A DNA stretch of 43,318 nucleotides from Flavobacteriales bacterium (GTDB lineage: Bacteria; Bacteroidota; Bacteroidia; Flavobacteriales_D; Sanyastnellaceae): positions 1 to 43,318 of the forward strand of contig JADFAK010000084.1 of assembly GCA_015665315.1 (NCBI GenBank), written 5' to 3'. Below, in pieces: positions 1-9,148 of this stretch. A program made the position numbers and the translations under genes. Each line of letters begins with the position of its first letter. The stretch's first letter is position 1. The notes under the pieces are model-generated. The model ran no database searches. It had not been told where the DNA came from and saw only the letters and a list, made by a program, of their open reading frames with translations.

Positions 1-2200
1 TTCTCTGGTGTTCATCTTCGGTGCACTCCATCCCATCGGCACAGTGATTCTTGAGCATGGTCTCTCCATAACCTACTGCTGTCAATCTGCTTGAGTCAAT
101 CCCTTGGGCGATGAGCCACTGTCGGGCAGCTTTGGCACGCCGATTTGAGAGATCGATATTGTATTCATGGGTAGCCCTTGAGTCGGTATGCGCCATGATC
201 TCCCCTTTTAAATCAGGGTGCTTGACAAGAATCTCATACAATGTCTTCAAGTCTGGCGTGGCATCCTCTCGAATATCCGCTGCATTTCGATCAAAGTAAA
301 TATGAAACAACTCCAAAACCATCCCTTTGCGAATAATTACGTCTTCGCTCAAAAGAGGAGGAGCAACGTTCTCCCGAATCTGCATGCCTACTGCTACCTC
401 CATGCAATCTCCATCAACGACCATTGTATTGAAAGTCGCTTTGGCTGCATGAAATTTGTCTTTCTGGGCCACGAGGTCAAATTCACAACCACTCGAAACA
501 GGGACGTAAAAAGTACCTCCTTCCTCGGTGACAATACTGATGGTCTCGCCCGTACATCGGTCAAATAGTTCGACCGACACATCTGCCAGTGGATTTCCGT
601 AATTGGCATTGATGATCTTACCACAGGCGTAGGTGACCGATTGAGAAACGGATTTTTCCGGTGATAACGCGAGATTGACCCGCATTTTATCCCCGGCCGA
701 CAATTCTTGCGTGTCGATGACTGCACCAGATTTGCACGCAGTGCTAATCATAAAACCTTTGGCTTTGGATTTCATTTCAAATACCTGTCCGGCGGGCACA
801 TGAAAAGTAAACTGTCCTTGCCCGTTTGAAAAGGCTAGGTCTGAAAAATAATTTTCCCCGGTGAGTGTAATTTCGGCTCCAGAAACGGGCTCCCGCGTTT
901 CACAATTCAAGATTTGACCCTCTACTAAAACATTGGCCGAGAACTCGAAAAACAGGATGTCGTCTTTGGTCGACACATTTCTATTTGAACTAAAGAAACC
1001 CGTTTCACCTTCCATGTCCCAGCACAATCCAAAATCATCTTTCGGGCTGTTCAAAGGAGCTCCCATGTTCTCAGGAATGTCCCAATTGGTCCCTTTCTTG
1101 ACGCATTTGTACAGGTCCAATCCACCAAAACCAACGAGCAGATCTGACGAAAAAACGAGGTCTCCAGAGGCACCCAGTGTCGGAAATACTTCGTTGCCCA
1201 TGGTATTTATGTGCGGACCAATATTTATAGGAGTTCCCCATTTGCCTTGTGCATCAATTTTAGAAACGTAGAGATCCATTCCCCCCATACCACCGGGCAT
1301 GTCAGAGGCAAAAATCATCGTTTTACCATCTTTCGACAAGGTGGGATGAACAACACTATAGTCGCTATTATTCATCGTCAACTCCTGCGGCTTCGTCCAC
1401 TGAACTTTGTCGGCACTCGTGCTTACCACCAGTTTCAATCGTGTGTTGCGTTGATCGTCATAGCGCCGTTTCTTTTCGTCAAAATCGGAGCAGGTCATGA
1501 TGCATGTATTCCCGTCGGCACTAAAACAGAGCGGACCTTCATGGTAGGGCGTATTGCCAAATGTATGAACTGGGACGACTGGTCCGAATTGATTTTTGCC
1601 CATGCGCAACACTTTGAATACATCTGTAAATCGGGATGTAGTCCAAGGGTCATCTTCGCCAGGTCGTTCGGTTGTTCCCTCTCTATTGCTCGTAAAGTAG
1701 AGTACATCGTCAACGAGGAAAGGAGCAAAATCCAGCTCAGGGCTATTGAAGCCAACAGGGGTCACTTCACAGTTCTCGAGTTTCAACCCATTGGTGGTAA
1801 TGCTTTTGCACCACGCCGACATTTTTCGGGCGTTGCTTGCTGCTTGACCATCTAGTTCGGCACTCGCATATTTATCCAGCCATTGGGCGGCTATGTCGTA
1901 TTTCTCATTGCTTATTAACAGCTGACTGTACCACAGTTTGACCCGTGGATCGTCGTTCATCAAAGCAGCTCGTGTGAACCAATACTCGGCCAAAGAGCCT
2001 TGGTCGGTTTTCCAATAGGCCACTGCAAGATTTGTGATTGCAGAGGCATTGTCGAGGTCTTTTCGAATGACTTTGTTGTACAATTCGATGGCCTCATCGT
2101 AATGGTGATGAGCAAAAGCTTCATCTGCCTTTTTTAGCTGGGCAGTTCCGACAAAAGAGCATGCAATTGCCAAGAATAGTATCGTTAATTTTTGAATCAT
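1..2200 (-). CDS. PorE-like OmpA-family protein with TPR and PD40 repeats (3' end cut by window)
   Basis: Translating the minus strand from the ATG at 2200 gives an open frame of about 733 codons that runs off the window edge. It has a signal peptide (MIQKLTILFLAIACS...), a TPR-like N-terminus (residues ~20-130), PD40/WD40-like blade motifs with SxDG and FSSN signatures (~150-420), two carboxypeptidase-regulatory-like beta domains (~430-640), and an OmpA C-terminal domain with a HTDSR peptidoglycan-binding motif and a GYGET turn. Only the last few residues of the OmpA fold appear to be missing. This is the architecture of PorE and of OmpA proteins encoded beside PorP/SprF in T9SS loci. The gene is third in a minus-strand operon, 12 bp after the PorP/SprF gene. 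Inferred role: a periplasmic anchor linking the outer-membrane partner and adhesin to peptidoglycan. Confidence 0.88.
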   Translation of the reverse strand, partial: MIQKLTILFLAIACSFVGTAQLKKADEAFAHHHYDEAIELYNKVIRKDLDNASAITNLAVAYWKTDQGSLAEYWFTRAALMNDDPRVKLWYSQLLISNEKYDIAAQWLDKYASAELDGQAASNARKMSAWCKSITTNGLKLENCEVTPVGFNSPELDFAPFLVDDVLYFTSNREGTTERPGEDDPWTTSRFTDVFKVLRMGKNQFGPVVPVHTFGNTPYHEGPLCFSADGNTCIMTCSDFDEKKRRYDDQRNTRLKLVVSTSADKVQWTKPQELTMNNSDYSVVHPTLSKDGKTMIFASDMPGGMGGMDLYVSKIDAQGKWGTPINIGPHINTMGNEVFPTLGASGDLVFSSDLLVGFGGLDLYKCVKKGTNWDIPENMGAPLNSPKDDFGLCWDMEGETGFFSSNRNVSTKDDILFFEFSANVLVEGQILNCETREPVSGAEITLTGENYFSDLAFSNGQGQFTFHVPAGQVFEMKSKAKGFMISTACKSGAVIDTQELSAGDKMRVNLALSPEKSVSQSVTYACGKIINANYGNPLADVSVELFDRCTGETISIVTEEGGTFYVPVSSGCEFDLVAQKDKFHAAKATFNTMVVDGDCMEVAVGMQIRENVAPPLLSEDVIIRKGMVLELFHIYFDRNAADIREDATPDLKTLYEILVKHPDLKGEIMAHTDSRATHEYNIDLSNRRAKAARQWLIAQGIDSSRLTAVGYGETMLKNHCADGMECTEDEHQR

Positions 2201-2212
2201 GTTTCCTGCCTA

Positions 2213-3178
2213 TTAAAAGTACCTTGGGTGATTGTATCCGTCTTTCTTGCGCTGCATGTCCCAACCAATAAAGAGCTCATGAGAGCCTAAATGGTTTTGA
2301 ATTTTAGTGAGCGTGAAATCGTAGGCATAACCTACTTTCAACGAAGAAGTGATGTTGTATTGAACCATTAAATCTGCCGAATCTCCAAAACGATATCCTG
2401 CTCCGATCCACACAACTTGATTGATCAATGCGCTTACATTTACATCAACTTGAACCGGTGAGTGGTAGGCATAACGTGTCATCATTGAGGGCTTGATCAC
2501 GAGATTTTTGTTGATCTCGATAGCATAGCCGGCCGTCAGATAATAATGTCTTCTCAACGAATAATCAGTATTGACTCCCGACTCAGTTTCGTTGAAATTT
2601 AGGTCTGTCTCCAACAATTTGGGAGCAGCCAGTCCTACGTACAATTGCTTGGTATGGTAGTACACGCCAAAGCCAAAATTCGGCGCCGACTCTCTACCAT
2701 CGGCATAGGGCAATTCGAAGTCCTCATCCTTGGGATTCAAGGCGCTCCAGTTCATTTGTTGCACACCGTAGTCGGCATTCAACCCGAAGCCCAGCTTCCC
2801 CTTTTTCAACTTCATACGGTACGCGAAGGAGAGCGTAGCACCGAGGTATTCACTAATTCCCAGCTTGTCGTGATTCAAATGAAATCCCACACCGAACTTG
2901 TCATTTTGTAGGGGCGTTTGAATACTCAAATGTTGGTTCTCGGGTGACCCTTCAAATCCCGCCCACTGGTTTCTGTAGAACAGGCGAGCGCTCCATGATT
3001 CGGAGGTGCCAGCATAGGCCGGATTGATGACCAATTGATCCCACATATATTGTGTATAGCCCGGCTGTTGCTGACCTTTGGAAGTGAGCACCGACAGCAA
3101 GAGAAAAAGAGCAAGCAGAAATAATATCGCGAAGTTTCGCTCGCTGCTCAAATGAATAGGTTGAGTAAATCGTATCAT
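2213..3178 (-). CDS. PorP/SprF family type IX secretion outer-membrane protein
   Basis: This 321-residue protein has a hydrophobic N-terminal signal (residues ~15-35, ending SKGQQQ). The typical PorP/SprF opening follows, with a YTQYMWDQLVINPAYAG motif at ~40-57, and then alternating beta strands of a 14-stranded barrel ending in an aromatic C-terminus. Family members are needed for secretion or surface retention of T9SS cargo that carries the type B (CHU_C, gliding-motility-associated) C-terminal domain. Exactly such a protein lies 12 bp upstream, and an OmpA/PorE-like gene lies 12 bp downstream, so this looks like a dedicated partner rather than the core PorP. The start at 3178 (ATG ATA CGA) is the one that gives a plausible signal peptide. 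Confidence 0.92.
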   Translation of the reverse strand: MIRFTQPIHLSSERNFAILFLLALFLLLSVLTSKGQQQPGYTQYMWDQLVINPAYAGTSESWSARLFYRNQWAGFEGSPENQHLSIQTPLQNDKFGVGFHLNHDKLGISEYLGATLSFAYRMKLKKGKLGFGLNADYGVQQMNWSALNPKDEDFELPYADGRESAPNFGFGVYYHTKQLYVGLAAPKLLETDLNFNETESGVNTDYSLRRHYYLTAGYAIEINKNLVIKPSMMTRYAYHSPVQVDVNVSALINQVVWIGAGYRFGDSADLMVQYNITSSLKVGYAYDFTLTKIQNHLGSHELFIGWDMQRKKDGYNHPRYF

Positions 3179-3190
3179 CGTAATAGTATG

Positions 3191-6100
3191 TTATCGGTGT
3201 AAAACAATATATCCCTGCTGCACGGCCGACCTCGTGTCGGTTTCCTTGAAGACGTAGTAATAGGTGCCTTCAGGCAGTGCTTGTCCCTGCCACATTCCTT
3301 CCCAGTCATTTTGGTAGTTGGACGTGCCGAATACCTCATGACCCCAGCGATTGTATACATACAGCTCATTGTTCGGGAAATTCTCTAGTCCAGTGATGAC
3401 GAATGTGTCGTTGGCTCCATCGCCATTCGGGGTGATGACATCTGGAATTTCTAGATAGGGCCTGATAAGCAGTTTCACATGTGCTGTATCGCACATAGTC
3501 GGGCATTCATCCAGGCAGATCTCATAGACCAACTCATCCGTTCCGAAGTAGTCCTCATCGGCACGGTAGTCAATGTATTCGTTCAATCCCACATCGGCCG
3601 AACCGTGCATCGGTTCTTCGACAACCGTTACATTCACCAAGTGCTGATCGTGCCAATCGTTCACGAGCACATAAATATCAATCGCCTCGCCTTGTCCGAT
3701 TTCCAAACTGTCCATTTCGGCAGTAGGATCCTCAGGGGAGAACAGGAGGATATCGTCGGTCGAATAAACGCCGCACCCATCATTGAATAAAGACCACGTA
3801 AGCACGTATGAATCGCCGGTAGTCGCTCCAATCACGGACGACTGCGATAATTGCGGACTAATAATCGTAATTCCATCAGAGCTCGTAGTCCAAAATCCTG
3901 AATAGGCGCCATCATTCGATGCTTGAATCCAGGCTTCAGCCCCATTGCAGGCATAGACATCTGATCCACCAGCAGCTTGCACCGAAGGAATTACATCTAC
4001 CACTACATCGGTGTCGACCGACATGGCGGAATAGCATGTGCCATCAAAAACCATCAAACTGTATTCACCGCCATCAGATGGTAATGAATTTGCAATCGTG
4101 AACGAGCCTTCGAAAGTTGTAAACTGTGTTCCACCAGGTACTTCCCAGACGAATTCAAGTGCCTCGTCGTTGGTTGTAAAGAGTAGGTCATCACCAGCAC
4201 ATACTGGAGAATTGGATGATAAGGTTGGAGTTACAGGTTGAGGGATAACCGTAATCTCGATCGATCCCATGGCTGAAGGACAGCCAGAGTTTGAAACAAT
4301 CAAGGTATAAGTTCCTGATTCAAAATTTGTGATTTCCTGAATGATAGGTGGAGAAGCTTGAGATGAGCTGTATCCGTTGGGACCAGACCACGAGTACTGG
4401 CCGGCACCTTGCGGACCCGATAAAACAAGCGTCGATCCAGCACATATTTGCTGCTCACTAGCCACAATTACCGGCGTTTCTGGTGTCGGAACGACCTCAA
4501 CATTCAGCAAGTTCGAATTGGCTGTTGTACATTCATTCACAGTCACCCAAACGCTGTATAATCCGTCGGCAAAAGCAGCTGCATCTTCAACTGTAAATTG
4601 CGAGTTCGATGTCGTTTCTTCTCCACTTGGGGTGTCCCAATGGTAGGTCACATCACCTAAATAATTGGTGCACGTAAATATCAAATCAGCGCCTTCACAG
4701 GCAATCAAAGTTCCTGATAATTCAGGAGTTTGTGGCGCATTGGTCACTGCAAGAACGGATGTTGATGTATTCGATACACACCCATTATCATCGATAACGT
4801 ACAAGGAATAAACTCCTTCGTCATCGACACCAGCATTCGGTATTATTGCCACTTCATCCGTAGAATTGTAATTGGGGCCTGACCAGAAATAGTCAAATGG
4901 ACCATCTCCCCCTGTTATATTCGGGACTATACTCACATCGTCTGTGCCATTGGTACACGGCAGATCGAGATCATCGAGATCTACCACTGGGTTACCGTTG
5001 ATTTGGAGTTCAATGACATTGGATATATCCGTTTCACAATCACCCACTTCTACATACACCGAATACAAACCTTGATCACCATTGTTAATGCCGTTAATCG
5101 TCAGCACATTGTCGTTGTATCCCGCAGGAACCCCAGGTCCAGTCCAGTGATACAATACACCGAAACCATCGTATTCGGGAATAGAAAGAACAACCTCACT
5201 TCCACTGCATGCCTGCTGCGGTCCGCTCAAAGTTGGAGTCACCATGGCCTCACTGATAATCTCAAGAGCACCGCATTCATTGTCGGCGTACACATTCAAC
5301 CCACCACCAACATTATTCAAATTTCCAGTTCTTGGCACAGACAGCTCGTTCATAGGAACAAGACCCATCGCCGCTTGGTCATCATCGTTGATACTTCGCC
5401 ATGTGAGTTCGGCACAATGATCAAGGAAGGTACATGGCGGATATGAATCCGATACTTTCACTGTAAAGACAAAATCGCACTCGAGGTCCAATGGAAGTCT
5501 GTCCCATTTGGCCATGATTTGTCCGAATTCTTCATTCGGCATAATTTCAAAGAGCTCATCGCATTCAACCGAAAAGGATCCATCTACCAATTCAAGTCCT
5601 ATGGGCAAGTCAAAGTTAAATACCACATCATGGGCATCAGCTGTTGAAGTTGTGGAATGCTTGACCGACACGGTAACAAAGGTTTCTTCACCCGGATTTA
5701 GTTCTGTATTGAACCAGTCCAAATCCAAAATAACATCGGGTTCGACCACTGTGCACGACGCATTTGCCGTGACATTAACTACGCCACCAGAGTTTCCGCG
5801 GACATACTTAATCTTGGCTTCGTTGTCCAGCACTTGACCGTTTTGGTTGTCGGCGGTATTGAGTGCAACAGCCTTATAATAGACAGAAATCGTTTCGGGA
5901 ACAAGGTTGTTGTTACCTACATTGGTCGTATTGTCAAAATTCAACGAGAGTTTTCGTCGTTGATCGATTGGGTCGGGCCCTAAATTTTCTACTAGCGCGT
6001 TGTTCCATACTTCGCTATTTGAGCCTGCGGCAAATGTGACACCGAATGGGATGACCAGGGAGTCAAGAGACTCAATTGAAAGTCCGGGCTCAAGTACGTC

Positions 6101-8569
6101 TTCAAAACTCATCGTCTTGGTAATTCCCTCAATGATTGTCAAATCGGCCCTATAACTAATTAACTCGCCGATATGGACATCTGATGAATTCGTGTAACCA
6201 GGGTTAACATCGAGGACTACCTTCTCTACTTTTGGATGAGGAGTGCTGCCCGTAGCTGCATCATAAATGGGTTCAAATCGATCGGGGTTTCCTGGACTCG
6301 CTGCCCACGTTGCTTCCGCTTCGTTTATAAAACTGTCGACACTTTTAATGTTGGACTTTATTTTGCACGTATATTTAATCACAGCCCAGCTCCCGTCGAC
6401 AGATCCTGCGCGGTCAATTTCTTCGACCACTAAGCCAGTTGTGAACAGACTTCCAGCAAAAGCTTTATCCACTTGAAATTCATTTTGAACCGATTGCAAG
6501 GTGCAATTTTCGAGGTAGGCTGCCGGAGGAATATCTACAACGATGGCATCGTAAGCTGGAGCATCACCTAAATTTCTCAGGGTAATCTGGTAGGTCAAGA
6601 TATCGTTGGCATCCACATTTGTTACATTGGCATTCACTGGTACCTGAATGGGATTGAGGACAGCGTTCGGATTGGTGGTTGCTAGAACTCCCTTTCGAAT
6701 ATCGAGTAATGGGGCGCCAACTTCTATGGCTACTAAATCGAGAAAGCTCGATGTGGTGGCAACGGTATTGTTGAACTTAAATCGGGCAAAATTGCTGTGT
6801 GTTAAGCCGTTGGCAAATGGCGCAGCGGTGATCACCGCCGATATATCGACAGAAATGACTGCTGCTTCGGTGGGATTGACTATATCGAGGTCTCCCCATT
6901 CAATGACCAGCATATTTCGATCTGTGTCGATAGAAATCGATTGTGGCGTCAAGCCCACGTTGTCCAAAGGAGAATGTGAAATATCGTTGCCAAAAGTCAG
7001 ATCAACCGTGGTTACATCATGAATAGGGATGGGGAATAAATCTTCGAAAATAATGTCCTTTGCATCTCCTGAAGGAATAGTCATCGTCAAGCGGTATTCA
7101 ACAGTTTCCCCGGGGACGTATCCGTCGCCATTGCTTGGCGAGGAAACTATCTCTTTTACTACTTCGGCCGATGGGATTGAATAATTTGCATCGACGACTT
7201 TAAAGCAATCAGAGGTTCCATTTACTATATCATAATCAAGCTCACCAGAGACCGGTAATACGTCGGTTGATGTCACGGCATCTCCGTTGTCGTATGTCTC
7301 CAGAATCATTACATCCATTGTAAAGGATCCTTCTTCACAGGGTCCGAATGGTCCGCCATGGCTGGTGGATAAATCGTAATTGTATTCATATTCACCGGCG
7401 GATGGTCCGGTTGTGCTAAAAGGTGAAATTGGAACACCATTTAGCATTTCATTTCCTACTGGCATCATTCCATCACAAATACGAATAGAAAGTATAGCCG
7501 CATCAATGCCGTCCACGTATTCAGAAACTTTGTACTTCACCTCGTACGGCACAACCATACCGGGCCAAACTTCGGCGCTTGACTCGTCGGAGCCAGCGAT
7601 AAAATGATGACCATTGGCCGGAATAATTGAAAGCAACGTACTTCCTTCGTTACTTGCCAAACTAGAGCTGTTTTCGACCACCACGCTATCGCAAGACATA
7701 GGGTCCAATTCATCGGTTATGTGGGCTGCGAAGGAGACCAGTACATCGTCGGCATCTGGAGTTCCAAAGGCATTGTTGCATTGAACCTTGAGTGTGCCAC
7801 CTGGAACAGTGGTGGAAGGTTGTTGTTGAACAACACATCCGGGCGTAACACCAATTAGCATGGTGTATTGCAACTCCGGTGGCAACAAATCGGTCACAAC
7901 TAAATCGGTAACAAGTTCACCTTCGGCAATATTTACTTTCAAACTGTACATCATGTCCCAGCAGGCACCTGTGGGAACATCGGTTTGATCCACTTCTTTA
8001 GTAAGTGTATACAGGTTGGGAACAATGGAAACAGAAAGTTGATCGTCGATCAATGGTCCGTTCACTCCAGTGGGTTCATCACCAAATCGGTAGACCGGCT
8101 GGGCGTATATCACGACGGGAGTTCCGACAGCCACGGTCGGACCGTTCAATTGAACACAACCACTAATTTCCAAGGCAACTCCATTTTCGACCATGGAGCC
8201 AACAGGCAGATTTACGATTACCAGTTGGTAGCCATCAGGTCCAGCCACCAAGCTCTCTGGTAGCTCATCAGACAAGTTGGGATCGAGCACTGTTCCACCA
8301 GACACGATGCCTTCGATTTGCACATTGGTAATGGTTTCGTCGAACATTTTAATCAACAAACCACTAGCGGGAGTTGCTGGAGGAAGGAGCAATCGGACAT
8401 AGGGTTGATAGCCCGGAATTCCTGTGTTAGAAAGAGTAAGGGAGAAACAAACTTCCTCATTGATAAGCGACTCACTGGGAGCACTCATTTCCGAGACGAT
8501 GTCTTGTCCGCATACAGACAAGCTTAGGCATAGAGCCGTAAAGAGAATAGATATTCGCATTGTTTTCAT
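3191..8569 (-). CDS. Giant T9SS surface adhesin with Ig-like repeats and CHU_C (type B) C-terminal domain
   Basis: This 1792-residue protein has a signal peptide (MKTMRISILFTALCLSLSVC). The first ~1100 residues are DUF11-like beta-sandwich repeats that contain recurring ITYQITLRN-type strands. About five PKD/Ig-like repeats follow (~1130-1560), each with a conserved Cys pair and WSGP or HWTG-type motifs. Next come a tandem-95/Big_9-like domain (~1610-1700) and a gliding-motility-associated C-terminal domain with ITPNGDGANDTF and YNRWGHEVF motifs. The CHU_C domain is the type B sorting signal of T9SS, as in SprB. The gene leads an operon with PorP/SprF and PorE-like genes, so the likely product is a secreted, outer-membrane-anchored adhesin. 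Ligand specificity cannot be read from sequence. Confidence 0.9.
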   Translation of the reverse strand: MKTMRISILFTALCLSLSVCGQDIVSEMSAPSESLINEEVCFSLTLSNTGIPGYQPYVRLLLPPATPASGLLIKMFDETITNVQIEGIVSGGTVLDPNLSDELPESLVAGPDGYQLVIVNLPVGSMVENGVALEISGCVQLNGPTVAVGTPVVIYAQPVYRFGDEPTGVNGPLIDDQLSVSIVPNLYTLTKEVDQTDVPTGACWDMMYSLKVNIAEGELVTDLVVTDLLPPELQYTMLIGVTPGCVVQQQPSTTVPGGTLKVQCNNAFGTPDADDVLVSFAAHITDELDPMSCDSVVVENSSSLASNEGSTLLSIIPANGHHFIAGSDESSAEVWPGMVVPYEVKYKVSEYVDGIDAAILSIRICDGMMPVGNEMLNGVPISPFSTTGPSAGEYEYNYDLSTSHGGPFGPCEEGSFTMDVMILETYDNGDAVTSTDVLPVSGELDYDIVNGTSDCFKVVDANYSIPSAEVVKEIVSSPSNGDGYVPGETVEYRLTMTIPSGDAKDIIFEDLFPIPIHDVTTVDLTFGNDISHSPLDNVGLTPQSISIDTDRNMLVIEWGDLDIVNPTEAAVISVDISAVITAAPFANGLTHSNFARFKFNNTVATTSSFLDLVAIEVGAPLLDIRKGVLATTNPNAVLNPIQVPVNANVTNVDANDILTYQITLRNLGDAPAYDAIVVDIPPAAYLENCTLQSVQNEFQVDKAFAGSLFTTGLVVEEIDRAGSVDGSWAVIKYTCKIKSNIKSVDSFINEAEATWAASPGNPDRFEPIYDAATGSTPHPKVEKVVLDVNPGYTNSSDVHIGELISYRADLTIIEGITKTMSFEDVLEPGLSIESLDSLVIPFGVTFAAGSNSEVWNNALVENLGPDPIDQRRKLSLNFDNTTNVGNNNLVPETISVYYKAVALNTADNQNGQVLDNEAKIKYVRGNSGGVVNVTANASCTVVEPDVILDLDWFNTELNPGEETFVTVSVKHSTTSTADAHDVVFNFDLPIGLELVDGSFSVECDELFEIMPNEEFGQIMAKWDRLPLDLECDFVFTVKVSDSYPPCTFLDHCAELTWRSINDDDQAAMGLVPMNELSVPRTGNLNNVGGGLNVYADNECGALEIISEAMVTPTLSGPQQACSGSEVVLSIPEYDGFGVLYHWTGPGVPAGYNDNVLTINGINNGDQGLYSVYVEVGDCETDISNVIELQINGNPVVDLDDLDLPCTNGTDDVSIVPNITGGDGPFDYFWSGPNYNSTDEVAIIPNAGVDDEGVYSLYVIDDNGCVSNTSTSVLAVTNAPQTPELSGTLIACEGADLIFTCTNYLGDVTYHWDTPSGEETTSNSQFTVEDAAAFADGLYSVWVTVNECTTANSNLLNVEVVPTPETPVIVASEQQICAGSTLVLSGPQGAGQYSWSGPNGYSSSQASPPIIQEITNFESGTYTLIVSNSGCPSAMGSIEITVIPQPVTPTLSSNSPVCAGDDLLFTTNDEALEFVWEVPGGTQFTTFEGSFTIANSLPSDGGEYSLMVFDGTCYSAMSVDTDVVVDVIPSVQAAGGSDVYACNGAEAWIQASNDGAYSGFWTTSSDGITIISPQLSQSSVIGATTGDSYVLTWSLFNDGCGVYSTDDILLFSPEDPTAEMDSLEIGQGEAIDIYVLVNDWHDQHLVNVTVVEEPMHGSADVGLNEYIDYRADEDYFGTDELVYEICLDECPTMCDTAHVKLLIRPYLEIPDVITPNGDGANDTFVITGLENFPNNELYVYNRWGHEVFGTSNYQNDWEGMWQGQALPEGTYYYVFKETDTRSAVQQGYIVLHR

Positions 8570-8571
8570 TT

Positions 8572-8602
8572 ACCTGGAGTCACGAAATACCGCGACTCAG
8601 GT
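8572..8602 (-). promoter_or_regulatory. 5'UTR stem-loop abutting the adhesin start codon
   Basis: On the minus strand ACCTGAGTC (8602-8594) pairs with GACT-C-CAGGT (8581-8572), giving nine pairs with one bulge and a 12-nt loop. It fills nearly all the space between the putative -7 box (8604-8611) and the ATG at 8569, so the start codon sits 2 nt 3' of the stem. A role in translational control or mRNA stability is inference. Confidence 0.4.
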
Positions 8603-8603
8603 A

Positions 8604-8611
8604 CAAAGTTG
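8604..8611 (-). promoter_or_regulatory. Putative -7 box of the T9SS adhesin operon
   Basis: The minus strand reads CAACTTTG followed by TACC, close to the Bacteroidota -7 consensus TAnnTTTG. It lies 34 bp upstream of the ATG at 8569, with no other gene between. No convincing -33 element was identified. Confidence 0.4.
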
Positions 8612-8706
8612 CCCTAGAAAGCTCTTTTGGAGGTAAGCGAAGGAGCTAAGCTTTATGTGGGGAAAATCTGACCTTGACGGCGAAAAAGCATTTGCGCGCA
8701 TGCGTC

Positions 8707-8740
8707 AAAAAAAAATGCCTCAGTAGATTACCAAGGCATT
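8707..8740 (-). terminator. Rho-independent terminator of candidate small RNA
   Basis: On the minus strand AATGCCT pairs with AGGCATT (7 bp) around a 13-nt loop, and nine T residues follow. It lies downstream of the tRNA-Gln terminator and before the adhesin promoter, so it ends a transcript that starts between 8740 and about 8800. Confidence 0.65.
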
Positions 8741-8798
8741 ATTCATTCACTTAATTACCTCAAATACAATTTGAAGTACTACTATAGTCATTGCGGGG
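8707..8798 (-). ncRNA. Candidate small RNA or leader with a 14-codon ORF
   Basis: A CATCTTTG box (8807-8800), a 10-bp hairpin (8778-8769 with 8765-8756, ACA loop) and a T-tailed terminator (8740-8707) occur in order on the minus strand, defining a transcript of about 90 nt. The hairpin contains a G-U pair that is an A-C mismatch on the other strand, which argues for minus-strand transcription. A 14-codon frame, MTIVVLQIVFEVIK, runs 8791-8747. It may be a mini-protein or simply overlap a structured RNA. No known RNA family was recognised. Confidence 0.38.
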
Positions 8799-8908
8799 AC
8801 AAAGATGGTAGGTACGATAACACTTGGTGTCAGTTTGCTGGATTAAGTGCCTGTCAGTTGTGGATTACAAGCTCAAGTCCCAATGTATGGGCATTTCCAA
8901 GCAAGACT

Positions 8909-8945
8909 AAAAAAAAATCCTGGTCTACAAAAAGCAGATCAGGAT
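8909..8945 (-). terminator. Rho-independent terminator of tRNA-Gln
   Basis: Directly downstream of the tRNA on the minus strand, ATCCTGATCT pairs with AGACCAGGAT (one mismatch), and a run of nine T follows. It lies 8 bp from the mature tRNA 3' end, as expected for a single-gene tRNA transcript. Confidence 0.75.
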
Positions 8946-8952
8946 CTTTGGG

Positions 8953-9023
8953 TTGTCCTACAAGGACTCGAACCTTGAATGCCTGGACCAAAACCAGGTG
9001 TGTTGCCATTACACCATAGGACA
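8953..9023 (-). tRNA. tRNA-Gln (anticodon TTG)
   Basis: On the minus strand the acceptor stem TGTCCTA pairs with TAGGACA, with discriminator A. The D-arm contains GGTGTAATGGCAACAC, the anticodon stem CCTGG/CCAGG closes a TTTTGGT loop with anticodon TTG, and the T-arm carries GGTTCGAGTCC. The gene is 71 nt. CCA is not encoded, which is usual for Bacteroidota. A terminator follows at once. Confidence 0.96.
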
Positions 9024-9148
9024 ATCATTGTTTCTTTCGAAACGCGGGTGCAAATTTAAAAAGATTTTTCCTCATGACGGCAATTTTTCTTTGCTTCATT
9101 TAATTTCTGCAAAACTCTACCTTAGCAATCTCTTAAAAAACAGGCCTT

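Noticed and set aside
1211-1855. 214-codon plus-strand frame
   Set aside because: It is antisense to the PorE-like gene, whose frame is open and full of domain motifs.
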